Shown here piece by piece: positions 19,227-27,715 of a stretch of DNA of 64,000 nt (the first letter of the stretch is position 1; each line of letters begins with the position of its first letter). Below the pieces are notes generated by a model. The model was given only the letters and a program-made list of their open reading frames with translations, did not search any database and was not told the DNA's origin. Origin of the DNA: Stagnimonas sp. Lineage in GTDB: Bacteria; Pseudomonadota; Gammaproteobacteria; Nevskiales; Nevskiaceae. Location: the NCBI GenBank assembly GCA_030696045.1, contig JAUYNO010000048.1, positions 62,001 through 126,000 of the forward strand, written 5' to 3'. The translations under genes and the position numbers were made by a program.

Positions 19227-20060
19227 ATGACGAAAGAACAGAGCCGCATTGCCGCCGAGCTGGGCGTCTACCCGCACTTCGATGCGTCAGCGGAGATCGT
19301 CAGGCGCACGCAGTTCCTCGTGGAGTACGCGCGAGCCGCCACCGCAGGGTCGCTTGTGCTTGGGATCAGCGGTGGAGTGGATTCGAGCGTCGCCGGGCGC
19401 CTTTGCCAACTCGCGGCAGAGCAGCTGCGCTCATCGGGGATGCCGATTCGCTTCATCGCGATGCGGCTGCCGTATGGGGTGCAGGTCGACCAGGCTGACG
19501 CGCAGCGGGCGGTATCCTTCATCGATCCGGACGAGACACTGGACGTAGACATCAAGCCTGCCGCCGACGCGATGCTCGCGCAGTTGAGAGCCAGCGGACT
19601 CAAGTTCAATGACCACTGGCAGGAAGACTTCGTGCTCGGCAACATCAAGGCGCGGCAGCGCATGATCGCGCAGTACGCAGTTGCGGGCGCAACGGGCGGG
19701 CTCGTGGTCGGAACAGACCATGCCGCCGAGGCGGTGATGGGCTTCTTCACCAAATTCGGCGACGGCGGGTTCGATCTGAGCCCGCTGGGCGGTCTCACCA
19801 AACGACGCGTCCGCGCCTTGGCTTTGGCGCTCGGCGGCGACGAGCAGTTGGCCCAAAAGGTCCCCACGGCAGATTTGGAGTCCATGCAGCCACTCCGCCC
19901 CGATGAGGCCGCTTTGGGCGTCAGCTACGACACGATCGACGACTTCCTGGAAGACAAAGAGGTGGACTTGGCAAGCGCCGATGTCATCGTGCAGACCTTC
20001 CGCCGCACGGCCCACAAACGCGCCTTGCCCGCCGTCCCGGCGCCTCAGCGCGCCGCTTGA
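19227..20060 (+). CDS. nadE: NH3-dependent NAD+ synthetase
   Basis: 277 residues, the usual size of the ammonia-dependent NadE without a glutaminase domain. Seen: the PP-loop SGGVDSSVAGRL (about 47-58), [32 protein letters not shown] and KVPTADLE. It converts deamido-NAD to NAD with ATP and ammonia in the cytosol. It lies 10 bp after the desaturase gene, so it is likely on the same metal-induced transcript. A broken relative is found at 45106-45555. It may raise NAD(P) supply for the desaturase or for thiol reduction; that is inference. Confidence 0.9.
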   Translation: MTKEQSRIAAELGVYPHFDASAEIVRRTQFLVEYARAATAGSLVLGISGGVDSSVAGRLCQLAAEQLRSSGMPIRFIAMRLPYGVQVDQADAQRAVSFIDPDETLDVDIKPAADAMLAQLRASGLKFNDHWQEDFVLGNIKARQRMIAQYAVAGATGGLVVGTDHAAEAVMGFFTKFGDGGFDLSPLGGLTKRRVRALALALGGDEQLAQKVPTADLESMQPLRPDEAALGVSYDTIDDFLEDKEVDLASADVIVQTFRRTAHKRALPAVPAPQRAA

Positions 20061-20063
20061 CCT

Positions 20064-20462
20064 TCAGGCGGGCTCGCCCAAGCTGCTGAGAATGCCGCAA
20101 TCGCGCGCGGTCCGAGCGGTATCGCAGGAGCGGCGCAGCTCAATCAACTCGCGCTCCAGCTCCCGCAGTTCCTTGATCTTGGCTCGCACCTGGGCGATAT
20201 GGGAGTCCACAAGGGCATTCACCTCGCCGCAGTCCAGCTCCGGCCGATCCCGGAAGCACAGCAGCTGCCGGATTTCGTCCAGGGTCATGTCCTTGGCCCG
20301 GCAGCGGCGGATGAACAGCAGGCGCTGCAGCTGGGCATCGTCGTACAGCCTGAAATTGCCCTCGCTGCGCGCCGGCTCGAGAAGCAGGCCCTCGGACTCG
20401 TAAAAGCGCACCGTCTGCACCAGGCAGTCCGCTTTTTTGGCCAGTTCACCGATCCGCAGCAT
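20064..20462 (-). CDS. pbrR: PbrR-like MerR-family lead regulator
   Basis: 132 residues. A winged helix-turn-helix at the N-terminus (LRIGELAKKADCLVQTVRFYESEG, given here in family form) is followed by a coiled dimer helix (about 80-112) and a metal loop. Cys78 (LDCGEV), Cys113 (RSCDTA) and Cys122 (RDCGIL) occupy the positions used by PbrR691 to bind Pb(II); Cys13 matches Cys14 of PbrR. It is divergent from pbrA, and the MerR-type promoter lies between them. Expected to activate promoters with 19-bp spacers, probably all four of that type around this island. Confidence 0.9.
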   Translation of the reverse strand: MLRIGELAKKADCLVQTVRFYESEGLLLEPARSEGNFRLYDDAQLQRLLFIRRCRAKDMTLDEIRQLLCFRDRPELDCGEVNALVDSHIAQVRAKIKELRELERELIELRRSCDTARTARDCGILSSLGEPA

Positions 20463-20480
20463 GGTTCTTCTCCGTAAAGC

Positions 20481-20511
20481 TTGACTCTATATCAACTAGA
20501 GGTTGTCCAAT
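20481..20511 (+). promoter_or_regulatory. MerR-type promoter of pbrA operon
   Basis: TTGACT (20481-20486), a 19-bp spacer with CTATATCAACTAGAGG, and TCCAAT (20506-20511). The layout matches the classic pbrA promoter. It lies between pbrR and pbrA. The predicted transcript start is about 40 nt before the ATG at 20557. Confidence 0.85.
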
Positions 20512-20556
20512 CACGGCATGCGGGGAAAGCCCCTGCCAACGGAGAGTGAGCGATTT

Positions 20557-23472
20557 ATGAACAAAGACCCTTCCAATTCATGCGGCTGCTCGGGCGGAAA
20601 TGGCCAACAGGCGCGCTGCGCCAAGGAATCGGCCAGCACCGAGACCACTGTTTTCCATGTGAGCAACATGGATTGCCGCAACGCGGAAGCACTGGTGCGG
20701 CGCACGCTAGAGGCCATGCCCGGTGTCGAGCGGCTGGACTTCGATCTTCCGCAGCGCAAGGTGACCGTTTCGCACAGCGTGGCCACGATCGATGCCCTGG
20801 AGCAGGCACTGAACTCAGTGGGCATGAAGGCGCAGGCCGTCCGTGATGCCGCGGTGCTGACGACGTACCGCGTCGAGAACATGGACTGCCCGAGTGAGGA
20901 GAAACTCATTCGCTCGCACCTGGGCGCGGTCGAGGGAGTCCAGTACTTGGACTTTGACCTGGCCGAACGCACCTTGTCGGTAAGGCACTTGGCCGAGGCG
21001 CGCGCGCAGATGGAGCAGGTGCTGGCCTCGATTGGCATGCGTGCCAAGGAGCAGGCCGTGAGCCCCGGCGGCCCGGTGGCGACTGCGGCTACGGCGGTGG
21101 TCAACTCCCGGCCGCAAGCCCAGCCGACCATACCGGTGTCCGTGACGCCCGGCGGAGAGCGCGTGACGTACCGGATCGAGAACATGGACTGCCCGACGGA
21201 AGAAGCGCTGATCCGCGACCGCTTGGGCAAAGAGCCAGGCGTGACTGGGCTGGACTTCAACCTGATGCAACGGGTGCTGGGCGTGCAGCACACGCTGCCC
21301 TCGACGCAGCCGATCGAGAAGGCGCTGGCTTCCATCGGGATGCGGGCCGAGCGGCAGGGCCTTCAGACGGTCACCACGCTGCTGCGCATTGCCAAGATGG
21401 ATTGCCCGACCGAAGAGGGTTTGATCCGCGGCAAACTCCAAGGCATGCCGGGCGTGCAGAGCCTGGACTTCAACCTGATGCAGCGCACCCTCACCGTCCG
21501 GCACGCGCCTGAAGCGATCAAGCTGGCGGTCGAAGCGATCGAATCGCTGGGGATGGAGGCCGAGGTGCAGAAGACCGACGAGCCGCGCGATCCTCAGGCG
21601 CCCGTGCAGCAGACCCACTGGTGGCCGATGGCGGTTTCCGGCATTGCGGCCGTGATGGCCGAAGGCGTGTACTGGGTCAACGACGGCAACCACTGGGCCG
21701 TGATCGTGCTGGCCCTGGTTTCGATCTTCACCGGCGGCCTGAGCACCTACAAGAAGGGCTGGATCGCGCTGAAGAACCGCAACCTGAACATGAACGCCCT
21801 GATGTCCATCGCTGTCACGGGCGGCATGGCGATCGGCCACTGGCCCGAGGCGGCCATGGTCATGTTCCTCTTCGCGCTGGCCGAGGTGATCGAGGCGAAG
21901 TCGCTGGACCGCGCCCGCAATGCCATTCGCGGGCTGATGGACTTGGCGCCAGAGACCGCCACCGTGCGGCAGGCCGACGGCTCGTGGAAGGAACTGCCGG
22001 CCAAGGAGGTGGCCAAAGGCGCGGTGGTCCGCGTACGTCCTGGCGAGCGAATCGCACTGGACGGCCTGATCACGGCTGGCCGCTCGGCCATCAACCAGGC
22101 CCCCATCACCGGCGAAAGCCTTCCGGTCGAGAAGGCCGAGGGCGACCAGGTGTTCGCCGGCACCATTAACGAGACTGGCTCCTTTGAGTACAAGGTGACC
22201 GCGGGCGCGAGCGACTCGACGCTCGCCCGCATCATCCATGCGGTGGAGTCCGCGCAGGGCAGCCGCGCGCCCACGCAGCGCTTCGTCGACCAGTTCGCGC
22301 GGGTCTATACCCCGGCTGTGTTCGCTGTGGCCGTTCTGGTTGCGGTCGTTCCGCCGCTCGTTTTCGGCGGCGCCTGGTTTGACTGGATCTACAAGGCGCT
22401 GGTGCTGCTGGTGATCGCCTGTCCCTGCGCCCTGGTCATCTCGACGCCCGTGACGATCGTCAGCGGCCTGGCCGCTGCCGCCCGGCGCGGCATCCTGATC
22501 AAGGGCGGCGTCTACTTGGAGGGCGGGCGCAAGCTCAAGGCGCTGGCCTTGGACAAAACCGGCACGCTCACCCACGGCAAGCCCGAGCAGACCGACTTTC
22601 TGCCGCTGGTCGGCGATGCGAACGAGGTTGCCACATGGGCAGCAAGCCTCGCTGCACGCTCGGACCATCCGGTATCCCAGGCCATCGCCCGCAAGGCGAA
22701 CCGCGACGGCGTCGCTCTGCACGAAGTCGATGACTTCACTGCCTTGCCCGGGCGTGGCGTGCTCGGCCGCATTGCCGGCCGCACGCTGCACATGGGCAAT
22801 CACCGGCTCGCCCAGGAGCTCGGCCTGAGCGAAGCCGCCCTTCAGTCGCAGTTGGAGGCCCTTGAGCGCCAAGGCAAGACGGCAATCCTGCTAATGGACG
22901 ATGCCACCGTGCTCGGTATCTTCGCCGTGGCCGACACAGTGAAGGAAACCAGCCGCGAAGCCGTGGCCGACCTGCAGGCTCTGGGCGTGCGCACGCTGAT
23001 GCTGACCGGGGACAACCAGCACACGGCCGCCGCCATCGCCTCCCAGGTCGGGATCTCCGAAGCCCGCGGCGACCAGCTCCCCGAGGACAAGCTCAAGACC
23101 ATCGAGAGTCTGGTCGGCGGTAAGGGCCAGGTGGGCATGGTAGGCGACGGCATCAACGATTCGCCCGCGCTCGCGCGCGCTGACATTGGTTTCGCCATGG
23201 GCGCGGCCGGCACCGACACGGCGATCGAAACCGCGGACGTCGCCCTGATGGACGACGATCTGCGCAAGATTCCGGCCTTCATCCGGCTGTCGCGCACCAC
23301 TGCGTCGATCCTCACACAGAACATCGTGCTGGCCCTCGGGATCAAGGCGGTGTTCCTCGCCCTGACGTTCACCGGGCATGCCACGATGTGGATGGCGGTC
23401 TTTGCCGACATGGGGGCGAGCCTGCTGGTTGTCTTCAATGGCCTGCGCCTGTTGAAACTCAAGACGGCCTGA
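20557..23472 (+). CDS. pbrA: PbrA/CadA-type P1B ATPase with four HMA domains
   Basis: Start taken at ATG 20557 (GGAGAGTGAGCGATTT upstream), because the longer frame would begin inside the promoter. The 971-residue protein has a Cys-rich N-terminus (SCGCSGG) and four tandem HMA domains with NMDCRNAE, NMDCPSEE, NMDCPTEE and KMDCPTEE. Eight TM helices, the CPC motif in VIACPCALVIS (about 620), phosphorylation motif DKTGTLTHG (about 666), HP locus SDHPVSQA and hinge GDGINDSPALA follow. It exports Pb/Cd/Zn divalent ions from the cytosol. CadA/ZntA relatives normally have one or two HMA domains, so four is unusual. Confidence 0.9.
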   Translation: MNKDPSNSCGCSGGNGQQARCAKESASTETTVFHVSNMDCRNAEALVRRTLEAMPGVERLDFDLPQRKVTVSHSVATIDALEQALNSVGMKAQAVRDAAVLTTYRVENMDCPSEEKLIRSHLGAVEGVQYLDFDLAERTLSVRHLAEARAQMEQVLASIGMRAKEQAVSPGGPVATAATAVVNSRPQAQPTIPVSVTPGGERVTYRIENMDCPTEEALIRDRLGKEPGVTGLDFNLMQRVLGVQHTLPSTQPIEKALASIGMRAERQGLQTVTTLLRIAKMDCPTEEGLIRGKLQGMPGVQSLDFNLMQRTLTVRHAPEAIKLAVEAIESLGMEAEVQKTDEPRDPQAPVQQTHWWPMAVSGIAAVMAEGVYWVNDGNHWAVIVLALVSIFTGGLSTYKKGWIALKNRNLNMNALMSIAVTGGMAIGHWPEAAMVMFLFALAEVIEAKSLDRARNAIRGLMDLAPETATVRQADGSWKELPAKEVAKGAVVRVRPGERIALDGLITAGRSAINQAPITGESLPVEKAEGDQVFAGTINETGSFEYKVTAGASDSTLARIIHAVESAQGSRAPTQRFVDQFARVYTPAVFAVAVLVAVVPPLVFGGAWFDWIYKALVLLVIACPCALVISTPVTIVSGLAAAARRGILIKGGVYLEGGRKLKALALDKTGTLTHGKPEQTDFLPLVGDANEVATWAASLAARSDHPVSQAIARKANRDGVALHEVDDFTALPGRGVLGRIAGRTLHMGNHRLAQELGLSEAALQSQLEALERQGKTAILLMDDATVLGIFAVADTVKETSREAVADLQALGVRTLMLTGDNQHTAAAIASQVGISEARGDQLPEDKLKTIESLVGGKGQVGMVGDGINDSPALARADIGFAMGAAGTDTAIETADVALMDDDLRKIPAFIRLSRTTASILTQNIVLALGIKAVFLALTFTGHATMWMAVFADMGASLLVVFNGLRLLKLKTA

Positions 23473-23477
23473 CGGAC

Positions 23478-24101
23478 ATGCAGGCGCCGGACACCGCGAC
23501 GCAGTGGACGAGACACTGGCTGTATGACTGGGGCGGCGCCAACGTGGATCTCTTCCTGGCTATCCAGCGCACCCTGCCTGACGGCTGGATCTGGCTGCCC
23601 GAAGTCCTGAGCGCAATCGGCAGCTACTGGGGCGCGCCGGCGATCGTGGTCCTGCTGCTGGTTTGGCGGCGAATTCAGGGTCGGCAAGGGGCGACTACGC
23701 TCACGGTGCCGTTGTGCAGATTTGTTTTGGGGTTGACGCTTGCCCTCACCACCGCCGCTTTCGCCAAGGCCCTGTTCGCGCTGCCGCGCCCGTTCGCGGT
23801 GCTCGGTCACGCGGTCTACCGGGCCGCCTCCGCACCGGACACCCGCTACACCATGCCCAGCGGCCACTCGGTCTACATCGGCGTCCTGGTGGCGGCGCTC
23901 TGGCCCGTGTTGGGTTGGTCCGGCAGGATCGGCCTGCTGCTGCTCGCCGCGGCCGTGGGCTGGTCGCGCATCGTTCTGGGCGCGCACTTTCCGGTGGACG
24001 TCGTCGCTGGCCTGGCGCTTGGCGGGGCGTGCGTCGCCGCGGCGGGTCCGTGGGCTTACCGCGTCGCGCGGAATTCGCGACTCGCAGGAGCCAGCCGGTG
24101 A
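23478..24101 (+). CDS. pbrB: PAP2-family phosphatase (PbrB-like)
   Basis: 207 residues with about five TM helices and the lipid phosphatase signature: KALFALPRP, PSGHS and SRIVLGAHFPVD (catalytic His residues in the second and third motifs). ATG 23478 lies six bases after pbrA. PbrB-type enzymes are undecaprenyl-pyrophosphate phosphatases thought to supply phosphate that traps exported lead as phosphate outside the membrane. Gene order pbrR-pbrA-pbrB supports this. The downstream gene starts inside its stop (GTGA). Confidence 0.85.
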   Translation: MQAPDTATQWTRHWLYDWGGANVDLFLAIQRTLPDGWIWLPEVLSAIGSYWGAPAIVVLLLVWRRIQGRQGATTLTVPLCRFVLGLTLALTTAAFAKALFALPRPFAVLGHAVYRAASAPDTRYTMPSGHSVYIGVLVAALWPVLGWSGRIGLLLLAAAVGWSRIVLGAHFPVDVVAGLALGGACVAAAGPWAYRVARNSRLAGASR

Positions 24102-24670
24102 AGGTCGGCTTCCAGGCCGCACTGCGCGCCGCCGACGGCATCGACTGGGCGAATCGTCGGCTCGCTTTTGTCGTTCGCTGGGGCTTGCTGGCCAACGCCG
24201 TGCTGATCGCGGGCAACGCCATCAGCCGCAAACTCTTCGGTGTCGCGTCCTCCACCATGTACGACGTGCAACCGCACTTCTTCGCGGCGGCGGTGCTGCT
24301 GATGGCGGCATACACCTTCAAGCGCGACGAGCACGTGCGCATCGATGTGTTCTCCGGGTTCCTCGGGCAGCGCGGCTTGGCGTGGCTCGATCTTGCGGGC
24401 ATCGCGGTGGTACTGCTGCCGCTGTGCCTGGCTGCGGTCTGGGTGACCTGGCCTGACTTCGTCACCTCGGTTGTCACCGGCGAAACACGCGCCAGCCGCG
24501 AAAGTCTCAGCAGGTTCCCGGCCTGGATCATGAAAGGCATGATCCCGCTCGGCTTCCTGAGCCTGGCAGCGCAAGGCGCCGCCGAGGCGGTGCGCTGCCT
24601 CGCCTTCCTGGCTGGTGTCGCGCCGAGGCCACTGGCGGCCGAGCATCCAGACCGGCGGGGATTCGCATGA
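24098..24670 (+). CDS. TRAP transporter small membrane subunit (DctQ-like)
   Basis: 190 residues from GTG 24098, overlapping the pbrB stop. Four TM helices; motif KRDEHVRIDVFSGFL matches the DctQ signature K(R)(K/D)EH(I/V)xxD. It pairs with the large subunit that starts inside its own stop (ATGA at 24667). No periplasmic substrate-binding DctP gene is found in the window, so either the binding protein is encoded elsewhere or this transporter works differently here. Confidence 0.85.
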   Translation: MKVGFQAALRAADGIDWANRRLAFVVRWGLLANAVLIAGNAISRKLFGVASSTMYDVQPHFFAAAVLLMAAYTFKRDEHVRIDVFSGFLGQRGLAWLDLAGIAVVLLPLCLAAVWVTWPDFVTSVVTGETRASRESLSRFPAWIMKGMIPLGFLSLAAQGAAEAVRCLAFLAGVAPRPLAAEHPDRRGFA

Positions 24671-26082
24671 GCCCGGACCTGCTTGCGCCGCTGATGTTCA
24701 CGACGCTGGTCGCCGTGCTGCTGGCCGGGTTCCCGGTGGCTTTCTCGCTGGCCGCCGTGGCGGCGGCATTCGGCGTGCTCGGTGTGGCGCTCGGGCATTT
24801 CAACGCGTCCTTCCTGCTCGCGATGCCGCTGCGCCTGCAGGGTGTCTTCAACAGCGACAACTTCCTGGCGGTGCCTCTGTTCGTCCTCATGGGCCTGATC
24901 TTGGAACGCACGGGCGTCGCCGAAGACACGCTGGTTGCGCTCGGCCGGCTGTTCGGACGAGCGCCGGGCGGACTGCTCTACGCCACCATCATCGTCGGCG
25001 CGGTGCTGTCAGCAATCACAGGCTTCGTCTCGGCTTCTGTCATCGCCATGGGCCTGATCGCGCTGCCGGCGATGCTCAAGGCGGGCTACGACGCACGGCT
25101 GGCGACCGGATCAATTGCCGCCGCCGGCACGCTGGCCCAGATGCTGCCTCCCAGCCTGGTACTGATCGTGCTGGCCGAGCAGGTCGAAGTGCCGCTGATC
25201 GACATCTTCCATGCCGCGCTGCTGCCCAGCGCCACCCTGGTCGGGCTCTACCTGCTTTTCATACTGTTCGCGACAGGATTGCGGTCGTCGCTGGCTCCGC
25301 CGATCGCCGCCGTGGCGGACGTGTCCCGCAAGCAGGTGTGGCTCGAAGCGGCCGTCGCTGCCGGCGTGCCCCTTGGCCTCATTCTCGCCATCCTCGCTTC
25401 GATCTACTTCGGAGTCGCGACGCCCACCGAGGGCGGGGCCATCGGCGTCTGCGGGGCGCTGGCGATTGGCGCAGTGCGCCGGCGGCTTTCCGGAGGCCGT
25501 CTCAGCCAGGCCCTGACAAGCACGGGCGTGCTGTGTTCCAGCGTGATCTTCCTGCTGCTCGGCGCTTCGTTCTTCACGCTCGTCTTCCGGGGATTCGACG
25601 GCCAGGTGTGGATCGAGGGCATCTTCAAACACTTGCCGGAAGGACAAGCACCGTTCCTCTTCGCCGTCACGTTCGGTATCTTCCTGCTCGGCTTCTTCCT
25701 CGACTTCTTCGAGATCGCGTTTATCGTCGTCCCCCTGATCACACCCGTTGCACGCAAACTCGGAGTTGACATGGTGTGGCTGACTGTGATGATCGCGGTC
25801 GTCCTGCAGACTTCCTTCATGCATCCGCCATTCGGCATCGCGCTGTACAACCTACGCAGCGTCGCCCCCGCCGCGGTACGCACCACGCAAATCTACGTGG
25901 GTGCAATCCCGTTCCTGGCGATCCAACTGCTGATGGTAGGTATTCTCGTGGCCTTCCCGAGTCTCGCGACCACACAGCAGGTCCAGGTGCGGGCGACCGA
26001 CCAGGAAATCGAGGATGCCCTGCGACCTCCACCCGCCGAACCTGCGACTGAGCCGGAAGTCCCTCAAGCCGAAAAGAAGTAG
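24667..26082 (+). CDS. TRAP transporter large permease (DctM-like)
   Basis: 471 residues, about 12 TM helices. Family features: FPVAFSLA near the start, GLILERTGVAEDTL, a long stretch of Gly/Ala-rich helices with LPPSLVLIVLAEQ, and MHPPFGIALYNLRSVAP near the end. TRAP transporters normally take up organic acids with Na+ or H+. In a metal operon it may import a carboxylate chelator or counter-ion, or have been recruited for another role; no sequence evidence decides this. The C-terminal tail (PPPAEPATEPEVPQAEKK) is Pro/Glu-rich. Confidence 0.85.
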   Translation: MSPDLLAPLMFTTLVAVLLAGFPVAFSLAAVAAAFGVLGVALGHFNASFLLAMPLRLQGVFNSDNFLAVPLFVLMGLILERTGVAEDTLVALGRLFGRAPGGLLYATIIVGAVLSAITGFVSASVIAMGLIALPAMLKAGYDARLATGSIAAAGTLAQMLPPSLVLIVLAEQVEVPLIDIFHAALLPSATLVGLYLLFILFATGLRSSLAPPIAAVADVSRKQVWLEAAVAAGVPLGLILAILASIYFGVATPTEGGAIGVCGALAIGAVRRRLSGGRLSQALTSTGVLCSSVIFLLLGASFFTLVFRGFDGQVWIEGIFKHLPEGQAPFLFAVTFGIFLLGFFLDFFEIAFIVVPLITPVARKLGVDMVWLTVMIAVVLQTSFMHPPFGIALYNLRSVAPAAVRTTQIYVGAIPFLAIQLLMVGILVAFPSLATTQQVQVRATDQEIEDALRPPPAEPATEPEVPQAEKK

Positions 26083-26580
26083 ATGAACCATCCTGTCCGA
26101 AAAGCGCAGTGGTATGCACTCGCGATCATTGCATTCGTCGGCGACCAGGCTTCCAAGACCTACATCGACATGACGACCCCCTTGGGGTGGTCGCATGAAG
26201 TCACGTCCTTTTTCAACTTGGTTCACGTTCTCAATCCCGGCGCGGCGTTCAGCTTCCTCGCTGGCGCGGGTGGCTGGCAGCGGTGGTTCTTCCTGGTGAT
26301 CGCTCTCGCGGCGTCGGTGTGGCTGGCATGGCTGCTGTCCCGCCCGCTGCGAAGACTGGAGGGCCTTTCGTACAGCCTCATCTTGGGCGGCGCCCTGGGC
26401 AACGCGTTCGACCGCGCCGTGCGCGGCCAAGTCATCGACTACCTCGACTTCCACCTGCGCGGCTTGCACTGGCCGGCCTTCAACATCGCCGACATGGCCA
26501 TCACTGCCGGGGCGATCGCGCTGGTGGCTCATTCGCTGATGAGCGTCGAGAACCCCGCCGCAGCAAAAGAGTCCCAGTGA
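26083..26580 (+). CDS. lspA: lipoprotein signal peptidase (PbrC-like LspA)
   Basis: 165 residues, starting at the base right after the DctM stop. Four TM helices, with the catalytic Asp pair in GNAFDRAVRGQVIDYLDF and FNIADMAI, and the conserved LNPGAAFSFLAG. LspA cleaves prolipoprotein signal peptides. In the known pbr operon the LspA-like protein PbrC accompanies PbrA/B. Here a lipoprotein-type thioredoxin (27196) is encoded just downstream as a possible substrate. Confidence 0.9.
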   Translation: MNHPVRKAQWYALAIIAFVGDQASKTYIDMTTPLGWSHEVTSFFNLVHVLNPGAAFSFLAGAGGWQRWFFLVIALAASVWLAWLLSRPLRRLEGLSYSLILGGALGNAFDRAVRGQVIDYLDFHLRGLHWPAFNIADMAITAGAIALVAHSLMSVENPAAAKESQ

Positions 26581-26605
26581 ATTGGGGCACCCTGGAAATT
26601 TCAAC

Positions 26606-27154
26606 ATGGGCACGACGCAAGACATCGATCTGAAGAAAGAGGTTCATGGCATTCGCACGGCTGCGGTGAAGGCGTTGCTGCTCACGGCTGCCTGCTTCGC
26701 GGCCGGATACCTGATGCTTCCCAAGTACGTGCTCTTTCCGACGACAACGTTTGATGCCCTGGTCTTCACCCTGCGTGTTGATCTCTTTGTCTTGCTGTGG
26801 GTTGTAGTGGCCGTTGGGCTCGTTTCGCATGCCCGAAGGCAGTCGACCGCCGACATCCGCGGGGCGGCTTTTGGGGTTCCCAGCGATTCCATAAGAGTCA
26901 AGATCGCCTTCCTGCAGAACACGCTCGAACAGGCCTTCGTCGCCATCGGCACGCATCTCGTGTTCAGCACCCTCTTGGCCGGGGCCGCCTTGTCGCTGGT
27001 GGTCGTGGCAACGGCGCTGTTCGCGGTCGGCCGCGTCACCTTCTACCGTGGCTATCCGCATGGTGCGGCGGCGCGCGCGTTTGGCATGGTCACCACGGTC
27101 ATCCCCACCATAGTCATCCTGGCCCTCAGCTTGGTGTCGCTTGCCTGGCTTTGA
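26606..27154 (+). CDS. MAPEG-family membrane protein
   Basis: 182 residues, four TM helices. Family traits: LRVDLFVLLWVV in the first half, FLQNTLEQAFVAIGTHLV (the MAPEG N-x-x-E-Q-type helix) and RVTFYRGYPHGAAARAFGM before the last helix. MAPEG proteins act in eicosanoid and glutathione metabolism in eukaryotes; bacterial members often have glutathione-linked activity. A thiol link would fit this operon but is not shown. ATG 26606 is preferred; the preceding gene ends at 26580. Confidence 0.75.
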   Translation: MGTTQDIDLKKEVHGIRTAAVKALLLTAACFAAGYLMLPKYVLFPTTTFDALVFTLRVDLFVLLWVVVAVGLVSHARRQSTADIRGAAFGVPSDSIRVKIAFLQNTLEQAFVAIGTHLVFSTLLAGAALSLVVVATALFAVGRVTFYRGYPHGAAARAFGMVTTVIPTIVILALSLVSLAWL

Positions 27155-27195
27155 CCGTGATGGCGCCGTGAGACGCTGATAGAACTGGAGTGCAT

Positions 27196-27684
27196 ATGTC
27201 GATCTTGCGAAAATTCTTGGCGGCGATCGCAGTTGTCCTGACACTTGCAGGTTGCCTGAACTCGTCGGCTGCCCCGCAAAGTTCATTCACACTGCTGGAC
27301 GGCTCGACCAGGACCACGGCCGACCTCAAAGGGGAGGTCGCCCTCATCAACTTCTGGGCGACAAGTTGCACCACGTGCGTGGCGGAGATGCCCATGCTGG
27401 TGGCCACCTACGAGAAGTTCCGCGGCCTCGGATACGAAACTGTTGCTGTGGCCATGAGCTACGACCCGCCGACCTATGTCGTCAACTTCGCTCAAACGCG
27501 CAAGCTCCCGTTCCCGGTCGCCATCGACAACACCGGCGTGGTTGCGAAGGCGTGGGGCGACGTCAACGTCACCCCCACAACGTTCCTCGTGAACAAGCGA
27601 GGGGAGATCGTCAAACGCTTCGTGGGAAAGCCAGACTTCGCCGAGCTCCATCAACTCATCGACCGGCTGCTCTCCGAAAGCTGA
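27196..27684 (+). CDS. TlpA/ResA-like thioredoxin lipoprotein
   Basis: 162 residues. Lipobox LTLAGC (Cys about 20) predicts an outer-leaflet, periplasm-facing lipoprotein. The thioredoxin fold has active site WATSCTTCVAEMP (CTTC) and cis-Pro in NVTPTTFLV. Start at ATG 27196 with CTGGAG five bases upstream; the GTG at 27190 is less likely. A reducing role in the periplasm, fed by the DsbD-like protein at 15610, is plausible. It lies in the pbr operon direction, 41 bp after the MAPEG gene. Confidence 0.85.
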   Translation: MSILRKFLAAIAVVLTLAGCLNSSAAPQSSFTLLDGSTRTTADLKGEVALINFWATSCTTCVAEMPMLVATYEKFRGLGYETVAVAMSYDPPTYVVNFAQTRKLPFPVAIDNTGVVAKAWGDVNVTPTTFLVNKRGEIVKRFVGKPDFAELHQLIDRLLSES

Positions 27685-27715
27685 GCAGGATCATTTTCTT
27701 CATCCACTTTTCATC

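Noticed and set aside
20815-22872. 685-codon open frame opposite pbrA
   Set aside because: Antisense shadow of a real gene; GC-rich third positions keep reverse frames open. His/Gln/Arg-rich and without a family.
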